Assembly (NCBI RefSeq): GCF_000237325.1
Contig: NC_017542.1
Location: forward strand, 4,064,501 to 4,128,500
From: Paenibacillus polymyxa M1
GTDB taxonomy: Bacteria > Bacillota > Bacilli > Paenibacillales > Paenibacillaceae
Length of the DNA: 64,000 bases
Direction of reading: 5' to 3'
The translations under genes and the position numbers were made by a program. The notes beneath the pieces were generated by a model. That model worked only from the letters and a program-made list of their open reading frames with translations. It was not told the DNA's origin and did not search any database. Shown here piece by piece: positions 56,229 to 63,487 of the stretch (its first letter is position 1; each line of letters begins with the position of its first letter).

Positions 56229-57590
56229 TTACTCGTCAATTTCATTTAATAATTCTTTTTCAATTTCCTTTTCAAGCAAAAAATATCTTCTAATTTCATC
56301 CCAGCAATCCGAAAAGATTTCTTGAATCTCTACTTCCTCTACATTGTAATCACTAGAATCTGTATATATTTTAAGTTCATCGTTAGCAACGTCGAATTCA
56401 GAATCAAATATTGTATCACCCATTGGGTGTAGGCCTGAAATTTTCAAGGATAGCCCCAGAGAAACAGTTATTTCTCTCGTTTTGTCATCTTCGTAAAGAA
56501 ATGCACTAATGTTGAATTTATCATCACTTCTCTCAAATATAACTTCTTCCTCCCACTCGTACTCCATTAGAAAATCCATAATTTCTTCTAATATCTTTCT
56601 TATTTCATTCTTAAGCTTACTAATCCTTATACAATACGCCTCTACATCTATTTCTTTCAATCCTTCATAATCATACATTAGAAAATGTCTTCCATCATTC
56701 TCGAGACCTCTAAGATAAGCAATTATCAAGTCATTTTCAAAATCAATAATAAGTCTTTCAGGAATAAATATAGAATCAATATAATTATTACTTCCTTCAG
56801 AACTAGCTCCTGAAACTTCAAAAATAATAAATGTATTTGAGCTAGAGACTTCGGCCCATGGTTTTTGAGTTCCTCTTATGTCTGTACTAGATTTAATATA
56901 ATCCGGAACTATTTTGCTTAAATAATTCTGCAATGATGTGCTAGTAATAAATCGTTCACGTTCAACTGCTTCGGGGGCTTCTCCATTTAATGCCTTTATC
57001 AGAAAATGTGTCCATATTCCATGTCCTAGTTCTGGACTACCGTATGATTTCTCTCCACGTGAACATGACAGAAACATAGCTCTATAATTGCTTGATCGCA
57101 CAAAATCGCTAAACTCTTTGGTATTCATATCAGCAATAAAATCTCTGCTAACTAATTGCTCATCAATATAACTCGCACATGCATCTATAAATATCAAACA
57201 TTGATTACATCTTGAGTTTCTTAGTGGCTCCATTAATATTCGGTTTAGTGAAACAGTAGTTTCTTGTATATTATTGGGGTGAGTGTCCCACGTTGTTATT
57301 TTGTTATATCCTCCATCATAAAATCCATGACCAGCATAATAGAAAATAAATCGATCACTTTCAGTAAGATTTGATATCTCATATTGAAGTTCTTCATTAA
57401 GCGCGGATTTTGTCGCATCAACATCAAGCCAAAGCTTAATATTTTCTTGAGGTACTTTAAGATTATTTATAAGCCATTGTTGAAATGCTATTGCATCATT
57501 CCTCGCATAATCAACTGTCTTGATTCTAAATTGATAATTTTCCACTGCTATTATTACTGCGAATGTATTCCCATGAAATCCTGAATTCAT
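56229..57590 (-). CDS. Caspase-family (C14) peptidase
   Basis: About 453 aa from ATG 57590. Peptidase C14 domain at 1-240: VIIAVENYQF, catalytic His88 in YYAGHGFYD and Cys138 in IFIDACASY; LSCSRGEKSYGSPELGHGIWT is the loop after the dyad. The C-terminal half (about 250-453) is acidic alpha/beta and unrecognised. Bacterial caspases act in abortive-infection defence, usually cutting a partner effector; no such partner is in this cassette. No signal peptide. Confidence 0.85.
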   Translation of the reverse strand: MNSGFHGNTFAVIIAVENYQFRIKTVDYARNDAIAFQQWLINNLKVPQENIKLWLDVDATKSALNEELQYEISNLTESDRFIFYYAGHGFYDGGYNKITTWDTHPNNIQETTVSLNRILMEPLRNSRCNQCLIFIDACASYIDEQLVSRDFIADMNTKEFSDFVRSSNYRAMFLSCSRGEKSYGSPELGHGIWTHFLIKALNGEAPEAVERERFITSTSLQNYLSKIVPDYIKSSTDIRGTQKPWAEVSSSNTFIIFEVSGASSEGSNNYIDSIFIPERLIIDFENDLIIAYLRGLENDGRHFLMYDYEGLKEIDVEAYCIRISKLKNEIRKILEEIMDFLMEYEWEEEVIFERSDDKFNISAFLYEDDKTREITVSLGLSLKISGLHPMGDTIFDSEFDVANDELKIYTDSSDYNVEEVEIQEIFSDCWDEIRRYFLLEKEIEKELLNEIDE

Positions 57591-57617
57591 AAAACACCAC
57601 CCATGAATCTGTATAAT

Positions 57618-57641
57618 TTCTTCGAGCAACAGGACGTTGCG
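57618..57641 (-). repeat. Cassette 5' flank motif (copy 2)
   Basis: TTCTTCGAGCAACA plus GGACGTTGCG, matching 40,345-40,368, upstream of the caspase ATG. Confidence 0.5.
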
Positions 57642-57675
57642 AATATAATACTTTCACTCTCTCTGGGGCAGATCT

Positions 57676-57845
57676 TTCAGATAACGTTCTTGTATTCACG
57701 AACCCTCACTGGCTTAAGGAGCGAACGCGCCGGGTCCGACGGACTTAGCCAGTGCAGGGTTGTCCGGCTGCTTCCACTCCCCCAAAAATGTCTCTGCCGG
57801 ACCGAGGGCCGAATGGCCCGATGCGTGAATATTTTGTTATCTGAT
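57676..57845 (-). repeat. attC-like site 24 (long type, reference copy)
   Basis: TTCAGATAACGTTCTTGTATTCACGAACCC; first hairpin CTCACTGGCTTAAGG...CTTAGCCAGTGCAGGG; second GTCCGGCTG...TGCCGGAC with GGGCCGAATGGCCC; right GCGTGAATATTTTGTTATCTGATG. The outer CAGATAAC/GTTATCTG and TATTCACG/CGTGAATA arms are perfectly complementary. Confidence 0.9.
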
Positions 57846-57861
57846 GCCAATGCCTTCTTGA

Positions 57862-58278
57862 TTAACTTTCAAATGTTGCTTTGACTCGTTTTGAGTTTTT
57901 AAAATACAAAATCCATATTGATCCAAAAATAATTGTAGAGATTAAACTTGGGAGTTCATCTATTTTGTTAATTGTGAGAATGAAGTTTAAAAATCCAAAT
58001 ATTATAGTGATTATTTCAATTTGAATTATTATATTTGGTCCTTTCCTTTTCTTCTTCAATATAAGCACTAGAGAAACAATAATTAAGACTTCAGAAAATA
58101 AATATATTCCGACAGAAATAGTTCTAGCAAGATTCCAACCAATTGTTCCAACTAACATATAAATATAAAATTCGAAATAAAGATCTATTAAATTACTTAT
58201 AAGTAGATAAAAAGAATAGATCACAAAGAAAAGCAGCCAGCCTTTAATTCCACTCATACTATTCTGAGATAATTGCAT
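57862..58278 (-). CDS. DUF2569-family membrane protein
   Basis: 138 aa with four membrane helices. SGIKGWLLFFVIY at the start and WILYFKNSKRVKATF at the end are the DUF2569 signatures. Function unknown. AAGGAGCC precedes the ATG. Confidence 0.8.
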   Translation of the reverse strand: MQLSQNSMSGIKGWLLFFVIYSFYLLISNLIDLYFEFYIYMLVGTIGWNLARTISVGIYLFSEVLIIVSLVLILKKKRKGPNIIIQIEIITIIFGFLNFILTINKIDELPSLISTIIFGSIWILYFKNSKRVKATFES

Positions 58279-58323
58279 TATTGGCTCCTTAATTTTTGTC
58301 TTTTATTTGCATTGAGCATTGGT

Positions 58324-58495
58324 TTCAGATAACGTTGTTGTATTCACGACGCCCCACCACCTTAAAGGAACGAGGTGACTGGCCGCAGTGCGGTTGGGTG
58401 GTGGGGGTGTGTTCGCCTGAATCCACTTTCAGCTTTGCCTCATCGGGCGAACCGAGGGCCGAAGGGCCCGAAGCGTGAATATTTTGTTATCTGAA
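58324..58495 (-). repeat. attC-like site 25 (long type)
   Basis: TTCAGATAACGTTGTTGTATTCACGACGCC; CCACCACCTTAAAGG...GGTGGTGGG hairpin; GGGCCGAAGGGCCC; right GCGTGAATATTTTGTTATCTGAAG. Confidence 0.88.
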
Positions 58496-58525
58496 GGATC
58501 GGTCTGCTTGAACTACTATCAATAA

Positions 58526-58960
58526 CTATTCAACTTTTACTTCAGCAATAAAGAAATTCTCTCCAGGTATTGAATCTCCAGCCATTCTTCTTATCATTGA
58601 CAATTGACCAACATGTGTCATTGCATCTGATAATGGTCCTTGAATCAGTTTTTCGATAATTCTATCTTTGTTTGGTATTCCATTTGATTTCATTAAATTG
58701 TCTAAGTTATGCAGCTCATTAAAAAATGTCTGTACTTCGTCATTCCAGTTTCCTGATTCTTTCTTAAGTTGTACTTGGTTATCAAAAACGGATTGGGCAT
58801 ATCTTATGACATCAGACATGTGTGCCAAAATTTCAATTGGAGTTCTTACACCGTTACCGAGCTCATAATTCGGGTAATTACTTGGAGCATTTAGAATTGC
58901 TTTTGAACATCGATACCTGAGAGACGAGAGGTAATGTCTTAAAAAGTAAATTTCATCCAT
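58526..58960 (-). CDS. DinB-like four-helix protein
   Basis: 144 aa. EILAHMSDVIRYA and DAMTHVGQLSMIRRMAG supply the two His of the DinB fold; the third ligand is less clear. Thiol-transferase or unknown role. AAGGGGGA precedes the ATG. Confidence 0.8.
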   Translation of the reverse strand: MDEIYFLRHYLSSLRYRCSKAILNAPSNYPNYELGNGVRTPIEILAHMSDVIRYAQSVFDNQVQLKKESGNWNDEVQTFFNELHNLDNLMKSNGIPNKDRIIEKLIQGPLSDAMTHVGQLSMIRRMAGDSIPGENFFIAEVKVE

Positions 58961-59010
58961 TTTTATTATCCCCCTTTTCTAATTCTTCTCTTTTTAAAGG
59001 TCTACCGATC

Positions 59011-59193
59011 TTTCATATAACGTTCCCGTATTCACGACGTCTCAGCGCCTTAAGGCCCGTATAGGGCCGGCTGCCGCTTGCGGCAGTTAGGCGGTGGGAT
59101 GTGTCCGGTGAATTCACTCCCCCGAAATGCCTCTTCCGGACCAAGTGGCGGACTTGACCCGCCACGCAGCGTTGAATGCGATGTTAACAGATG
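59011..59193 (-). repeat. attC-like site 26 (long type)
   Basis: TTTCATATAACGTTCCCGTATTCACGACG; hairpin AGCGCCTTAAGGC...GGCGGTGGG; GGCGGACTTGACCCGCC; right GCGTTGAATGCGATGTTAACAGATG. Confidence 0.88.
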
Positions 59194-59235
59194 TCCACGA
59201 CCTCTTCGAATTACATACGATAAATCTTTATATAT

Positions 59236-59841
59236 TCATTTCTTTAATATGTAATCAATAAATCCTTGTCGTATTTTTTTGCCCTCATAGATTCTTTCCA
59301 AAACTCGATCTTCTTTATAGATTAATTTCATATCATCAAACATCGCATCAGCTTCATTGTAATCATAATACGAATGGATAACTGGCTCATTATCTTCAAT
59401 CTGTTCATATTGGTTATCTCCTAAATCAACACCTTCTCCAACCCGAAAATCCTTAACGGTTAGGAAATTCACAAATAATACTCCATTGGGTTTCAATACC
59501 CGTTTCATTTCATTGATTGATTGTTTCACATCTTCTTTTCTCATATGAAACACCGAGTTATATGAATACACAAAACTAATCGACTCGTCACTAAATGATA
59601 AAGATCTCATATCACCATGTTGTATATTTAAATTCTGTCCTCTCATTTCTGCAAATCGATTCGCTTTTTGAAACTGTTCAACATTCATTTCTATTCCAAT
59701 AGTTTTGTATCCATAATGGACAAATAGACTTAATGGAGGGGAATCACCTCCCGCCCCGCAGTCCAATACCGTTCTTTCCATACCGCTTTCATTACATAAA
59801 GCTAAAAATCTATACAGTGGTACTTGTCTGAAAAGCTCCAC
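59236..59841 (-). CDS. Class I SAM-dependent methyltransferase
   Basis: 201 aa, GTG start with AAGGAGA. Motif I VLDCGAGGDSPPLSLF, acidic TIGIEMNVEQF, motif IV ISFVYSYNSVFHM, then MKRVLKPNGVLFVNFL. Substrate unknown. Confidence 0.87.
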   Translation of the reverse strand: MELFRQVPLYRFLALCNESGMERTVLDCGAGGDSPPLSLFVHYGYKTIGIEMNVEQFQKANRFAEMRGQNLNIQHGDMRSLSFSDESISFVYSYNSVFHMRKEDVKQSINEMKRVLKPNGVLFVNFLTVKDFRVGEGVDLGDNQYEQIEDNEPVIHSYYDYNEADAMFDDMKLIYKEDRVLERIYEGKKIRQGFIDYILKK

Positions 59842-59890
59842 AACAATCGTCTCCTTCGTCTTTTGGTTTTATAGTTTTATTGTTTCGTGG

Positions 59891-60021
59891 ATTTCTGCTA
59901 ACGTTTCTGTATTCACGACACCCAGCGAATGCTGGGTGTGTCCGACTGTTCCTGCCTCCCAGAAACCCCTCAGCCGGACCGAGGGCGCATGCCCGCAGCG
60001 TGAATATTATGTTAAGTTGAA
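59891..60021 (-). repeat. attC-like site 27
   Basis: TTTCTGCTAACGTTTCTGTATTCACGACACCC; CCCAGCGAATGCTGGGTG hairpin; right GCGTGAATATTATGTTAAGTTGAAG. Confidence 0.88.
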
Positions 60022-60046
60022 GTTACCGACCTCTTTGAAATTCTAT

Positions 60047-60540
60047 CTAGGTCCTTATTATCTTTACATATGTCCTTACTGAATCAGACTCAGCCTCAAT
60101 ATTTTTATCATTTGTTTTATTTTCAATTATTTGTAGCCCATTAAAACATGCGTTTTCTTTGTACCATTCAATTAATTCAAATAGTGGTATACTTTGTTCT
60201 ACCACACTCGTATCTTCATAGTAAGAAGCTAATGTAATTATAAATGTCGGCGCCAGAGCGTCGGCACTTAAGTAAAATACAAATTCCTTATCTGTATAAT
60301 GCTTTTTAAGATATAACTCTACTTCTTTCTCAAGAAAAGAAAACGCTTCTAATAATTTATCTGATGGTACTCTTCCATCTTTATAAGCCTATTAAATCCA
60401 TGAATATAAATAAAATTATGACTTTCTTCAATGCCAATTAGCTTAGGATCATTTGAAAATAAAAAAACTGGCGAAGTTATTATTTTAGTGATTTCTCGGT
60501 ATGCCTTCTAAGCGTGTTTTTTTAAGTAATCTAGAATCAA
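60047..60540 (-). pseudogene. Decayed hypothetical cassette gene
   Basis: From TTG 60540 (GAGAGGG upstream) the minus strand reads LILDYLKKHA, TAG, KAYREITKIITSPVFLFSND...NFIYIHGFNR, then changes frame near 60,390 to YKDGRVPSDKLLEAFSFLEKEVEL... and continues open to TAG 60047. One nonsense codon and one indel in otherwise good coding sequence. Family not recognised. Confidence 0.6.
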
Positions 60541-60562
60541 GTTCTTACCCTCTCTTGGTAAT

Positions 60563-60737
60563 TTCACTTAACGTTCAGGCATTCACGAACCCTCACTGCC
60601 TTAAGCGACCAACGGGAGCGGCCGCGATGCGGTTAGGCAGTGCAGGGTTGTCCGCCTGTTAATCTTCCCTGAAAATCCTCGGGCGGACCAAGAGGCGCGA
60701 CAGCGACCCGCAGCGTGAATGTTTTGTTATCGGATGT
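60563..60737 (-). repeat. attC-like site 28 (long type)
   Basis: TTTCACTTAACGTTCAGGCATTCACGAACCC; CTCACTGCCTTAAGCG...TTAGGCAGTGCAGGG; right GCGTGAATGTTTTGTTATCGGATG. Confidence 0.88.
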
Positions 60738-60796
60738 CAATACCTTCCTCGAACCTCTAAAAATCTTGGAGTCAGTTTCGCTTTTGTTTTTATATC

Positions 60797-61609
60797 TTAT
60801 AGTTTTCTTGCCTTTATCACAAAAGTTACTGGAAGCATTTTTGCTCTCTTTGCCATATCGCTGTTATCATCCCGCAATTGCATAAACTCATAATCACATT
60901 CCTCAATCATTAGCTCAATTACAAACCCAGCTTTTGCAAGCGCGTTTACATAAGTTGACAGCATACGGTCCGCTAACAATAGCTCACCTTCATCAACTGC
61001 CACCGGATACCAACCTTCATTAAAGTAACTCTTATTAATTACAAACCTATCATTTTCTGTAGTAACCCATCTGTGTATAGGGTGAGACCAACTGAAAATA
61101 AATAGCCCGTCTTTTTTAAGGTAAGAAGATATTCGTCGAAAGGTACCCTCAAGATCGGTGGTCCAACCTATGGCATAAATTGAATAAACATAGTCAAAAT
61201 AATCCGTTGGGATGCCGCATTCTTCTTCCATGGGAGAACATATCAATTTTGCTGCTATTCCACATGACTTCAAATGTTGCGCTGCCTTTTCAATTTGTCT
61301 TTCTGAAATATCCACAGCCCATAGTTCAGATGCGTTTCGTTCCCCTTGATATTGCAAGGATTGACCATTTCCGCAGCCGATCTCCAGCAGTTTTTTTCCT
61401 GAGATATCACCAAAGAGCTGGCAATTTTCTTCTGAGATAAATGCTCCATAATAAGGGAGCACGATTGCTTTTAAGAAGTCATTGCCTTTGGTATCCCAAT
61501 ATAGGCTGTTTGTTTTATGAACAACATTCTTTTTTAAGTCTTCCGAGCTGCCGACACCATTTTCCCCGTCAACAATAATGCTTCTTCTATTTAATGAATT
61601 CTTGTCCAT
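60797..61609 (-). CDS. Class I SAM-dependent methyltransferase
   Basis: 270 aa from ATG 61609 (AGAGAAGGTG upstream). Motif I LLEIGCGNGQSLQYQG, acidic LWAVDISERQI, motif IV FDYVYSIYAIGWTTDL, SSYLKKDGLFIFSWSHP. Resembles ubiquinone/menaquinone-type small-molecule methyltransferases. Substrate unknown. Confidence 0.87.
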   Translation of the reverse strand: MDKNSLNRRSIIVDGENGVGSSEDLKKNVVHKTNSLYWDTKGNDFLKAIVLPYYGAFISEENCQLFGDISGKKLLEIGCGNGQSLQYQGERNASELWAVDISERQIEKAAQHLKSCGIAAKLICSPMEEECGIPTDYFDYVYSIYAIGWTTDLEGTFRRISSYLKKDGLFIFSWSHPIHRWVTTENDRFVINKSYFNEGWYPVAVDEGELLLADRMLSTYVNALAKAGFVIELMIEECDYEFMQLRDDNSDMAKRAKMLPVTFVIKARKL

Positions 61610-61664
61610 GAAGGCACCTTCTCTTAGTAGATATTTATATTTGAGCATTTCAGATTTGCATTAA

Positions 61665-61831
61665 TTTCTGATAACGTTTGTGTATCTACGAACCCTCACC
61701 ACCTTAAGGACCGTAGGTCCGGCCGCGATGCGGTTAGGTGGTGCAGGGTTGTCTGGTGAATAGGCTTCCTCAAAATCCCTCTTGCAGACCAAGGCCGTCA
61801 GGACGCAGCGTATATACGATGTTAACTAATG
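61665..61831 (-). repeat. attC-like site 29 (long type)
   Basis: TTTCTGATAACGTTTGTGTATCTACGAACCC; CTCACCACCTTAAGG...TTAGGTGGTGCAGGG; right GCGTATATACGATGTTAACTAATG. The next gene's stop lies within its edge. Confidence 0.87.
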
Positions 61832-62481
61832 TTCCGGCCTCCTTCGAAATAATCAATACTCTGGTCTTTAAATAGTTCTTTCAATTCCCTTGATGTTTCA
61901 CTAACAAAGATCTTAATAATTTCTGCTTTAAAATAGATAGGTGCTATATGAGGTTCATTCTTTAGATCTTGCAGCCATCTCACCTTATTATCCCTATACT
62001 GATTGACTTCAAGCTGCGTAATGTAAGGATTTATTGTATATCCCTTAGCTTTTAAGAGTTTTGTAAACAGTTTTTCAGTACTTCCCATTGATCTTAAGAG
62101 ATCAAATTCTACTTGGCTAACTTCAAGGTTATATGTCTTTCTAACATCATTCTTTTCGCCTCTGTAGTTTTTCTCAAAATCGAAATAGACGGTATCTGTC
62201 CACCTTAAATCTGTATAAATATGTGAAAAGTAACCTATAACAAAGTCCTTCCATTCTGGCCCCGCTTGCTTCAGTAAATATTCCTTGCACTTCTCCATGA
62301 TCAATTCCTTGGCTGGTAATTTATCGTTATGTACGAGATGAGTCACACCTTTTTCTTCCCTGGATACCTTCCCTCTCATATGAATCGCATCCGGAGCAAT
62401 ACTGCCTAATAAAAAATTGGGTGAGGGGTCATTAATAGAAAGGTTTTCTGAAATTGCAAAGTGTACCATAGGCCAAGGCAA
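61822..62481 (-). CDS. Zinc-dependent phospholipase C-like family protein
   Basis: 219 aa. PWPMVHFAISEN, FLLGSIAPDAIHMR, THLVHNDK and FVIGYFSHIYTDLRW give the ordered His/Asp ligands of the Zn_dep_PLPC fold. No signal peptide, so intracellular; hydrolase of unknown substrate. TTG 62481 is chosen because AAAGGAGGA is ideally spaced. Confidence 0.8.
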   Translation of the reverse strand: MPWPMVHFAISENLSINDPSPNFLLGSIAPDAIHMRGKVSREEKGVTHLVHNDKLPAKELIMEKCKEYLLKQAGPEWKDFVIGYFSHIYTDLRWTDTVYFDFEKNYRGEKNDVRKTYNLEVSQVEFDLLRSMGSTEKLFTKLLKAKGYTINPYITQLEVNQYRDNKVRWLQDLKNEPHIAPIYFKAEIIKIFVSETSRELKELFKDQSIDYFEGGRNIS

Positions 62482-62526
62482 ATTAATTCCTCCTTTGATA
62501 TTTCCTTCAATCATGAACTTGTCGGA

Positions 62527-62650
62527 ATTTCAGTTAACGTTCCTGTATTCATGACCCCCGAAGGGGTTGTCTGCTGAAATGCTTCCCTGAAATCTTCTCG
62601 CAGACCAAGGCTCCAAAGGAGCCGCTGCTTGAATATTATGTTATATGACG
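62527..62650 (-). repeat. attC-like site 30
   Basis: ATTTCAGTTAACGTTCCTGTATTCATGACCCCC; CCCGAAGGGG; GGCTCCAAAGGAGCC; right GCTTGAATATTATGTTATATGACG. Short type, well conserved. Confidence 0.88.
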
Positions 62651-62664
62651 GAATCGCTTCTTCA

Positions 62665-62889
62665 CTACTGGTTTTCTTCGGGTACATACTCAATTAAATC
62701 TGATAATTTGCAGTTAAATGTATCGCATAGCTTGAATAAAGTTTCCAGCTTTGTTGTTTCTATATTCGTTTCCCTATACAACTTGTTGATTGAATTCCGA
62801 CTTAAGCCCGATTTCGCCATCAATTCTGTTATATCATCTATTCGATGTTCTGCCATGAGTTCTCGTATATTGCACTTGATTACGTTCAT
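62665..62889 (-). CDS. XRE-family Cro/CI-like HTH protein
   Basis: 74 aa, one helix-turn-helix domain (ITELMAKSGLSRNSINKLYRE, about 20-40) of the Cro/CI type that makes up nearly the whole protein. AGGGGAAAAG precedes the ATG. Divergent from 63043, with a palindromic operator between, suggesting autoregulation and control of that gene. Confidence 0.87.
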   Translation of the reverse strand: MNVIKCNIRELMAEHRIDDITELMAKSGLSRNSINKLYRETNIETTKLETLFKLCDTFNCKLSDLIEYVPEENQ

Positions 62890-63008
62890 CTTTTCCCCTC
62901 CATAATTCTATCTTATCTCCCATACCAGCAATCATCAACGAAAAGCGAAGTTTTAACTCTATAACGTCAAATATTCACCTTGCAATTAACTTTATAAGGT
63001 TATATAAT

Positions 63009-63022
63009 AACTCTGTAGAGTT
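63009..63022. promoter_or_regulatory. Probable operator of the XRE/63043 pair
   Basis: AACTCT-GT-AGAGTT, a 6-2-6 palindrome, with a further AACTCT at 62,955-62,960, close to the start of the plus-strand gene. Confidence 0.6.
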
Positions 63023-63042
63023 AATTAGAGGAGGAATAACAT

Positions 63043-63453
63043 ATGATTAATACATTAGAATCATTAACAGAGCCGCTTATAAGAATACGTTTAGAATTAC
63101 TCTATACTGAGCTTCTGGAGTGTCATAAGGAGTACACTCAGCTTTCTTCGGAGACATATCAATATTTTAAAACGCTTCGTGATGCTTTGCCCGATCAACT
63201 TCAACATACGGTTTTTCTTTACGAAGACGCCCAAATTTCTCTACAATCCATCCTAGAAAGAAGTATCTACATACAAGGTTTCAAAGATGCTCTACAACTA
63301 TTTAGTGAATTGAAAATTCTAGTATTTAGAGGGTCATATGACCCTCTTTTTCTATTGTTCTTGATTCTGTCGTATAACGTTCTTGTATTCATGACCCAGC
63401 GCATGCTGGGTGTCCGGCGACTGCCGGAGCGAGGACGAATGTCCGATGCATGA
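63043..63453 (+). CDS. Small helical protein (DUF6809-like), 3' end runs into a terminator and attC
   Basis: Helical protein with EDAQISLQSILERSIYIQGFKDALQLFSEL near residue 80-110 (given in parts), reminiscent of DUF6809 phage-type small proteins. AGAGGAGGAAT precedes the ATG. No stop occurs before the terminator at 63,328, so the last 35 or so codons are translations of the terminator and attC-like site; the native 3' end was probably lost. One of two plus-strand genes in the array. Confidence 0.6.
   Translation: MINTLESLTEPLIRIRLELLYTELLECHKEYTQLSSETYQYFKTLRDALPDQLQHTVFLYEDAQISLQSILERSIYIQGFKDALQLFSELKILVFRGSYDPLFLLFLILSYNVLVFMTQRMLGVRRLPERGRMSDA
63328..63352 (+). terminator. Terminator inside the 63043 ORF 3' end
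   Basis: AGAGGGTCATATGACCCTCT perfect palindrome plus five T. Confidence 0.8.
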
Positions 63454-63471
63454 ATATTATGTTATCTGCTG
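63369..63471 (-). repeat. attC-like site 31 (compact)
   Basis: TGTCGTATAACGTTCTTGTATTCATGACCC; CCAGCGCATGCTGGG; TCCGGCGACTGCCGGA; right GATGCATGAATATTATGTTATCTGCTG; 103 bp. Confidence 0.88.
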
Positions 63472-63487
63472 TTTCTCACTTCTTTGA

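Larger units (their letters stand above)
32313..63471 (-). mobile_element. Integron-like gene-cassette array with about 31 attC-like sites
   Basis: Thirty-one copies, some partial, of one palindromic repeat separate mostly single minus-strand ORFs of unrelated families. Outer boxes are complementary: NGATAAC and TATTCACG at one end, CGTGAATA and GTTATCTG at the other, with unequal spacers (4 nt and 7 nt) between the two boxes, as in R/L boxes of attC. Interiors are variable hairpins. Each site lies just downstream of the stop codon of its gene in the minus-strand sense, the classic cassette layout. Two non-cassette blocks (45.9-47.5 and 50.2-53.9 kb) interrupt it. No tyrosine recombinase is visible; the array runs off the right edge. 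Confidence 0.75.

Noticed and set aside
32313..63471. CRISPR array, because of many regularly oriented repeats
   Set aside because: Repeats are 50-180 bp, variable in the interior and separated by 100-1500 bp genes of unequal length. They are not short identical repeats with 30-40 bp spacers.
32313..63471. Family of MITEs or insertion-sequence remnants as the sole explanation
   Set aside because: All copies share one orientation and sit exactly between genes just after stop codons. No consistent target-site duplications were seen. Kept as the main alternative to attC.
32313..63471. Prophage or conjugative element
   Set aside because: No structural, terminase, portal, relaxase or conjugation genes; only the small XRE gene at 62665 and the DUF6809-like frame at 63043 are phage-like.
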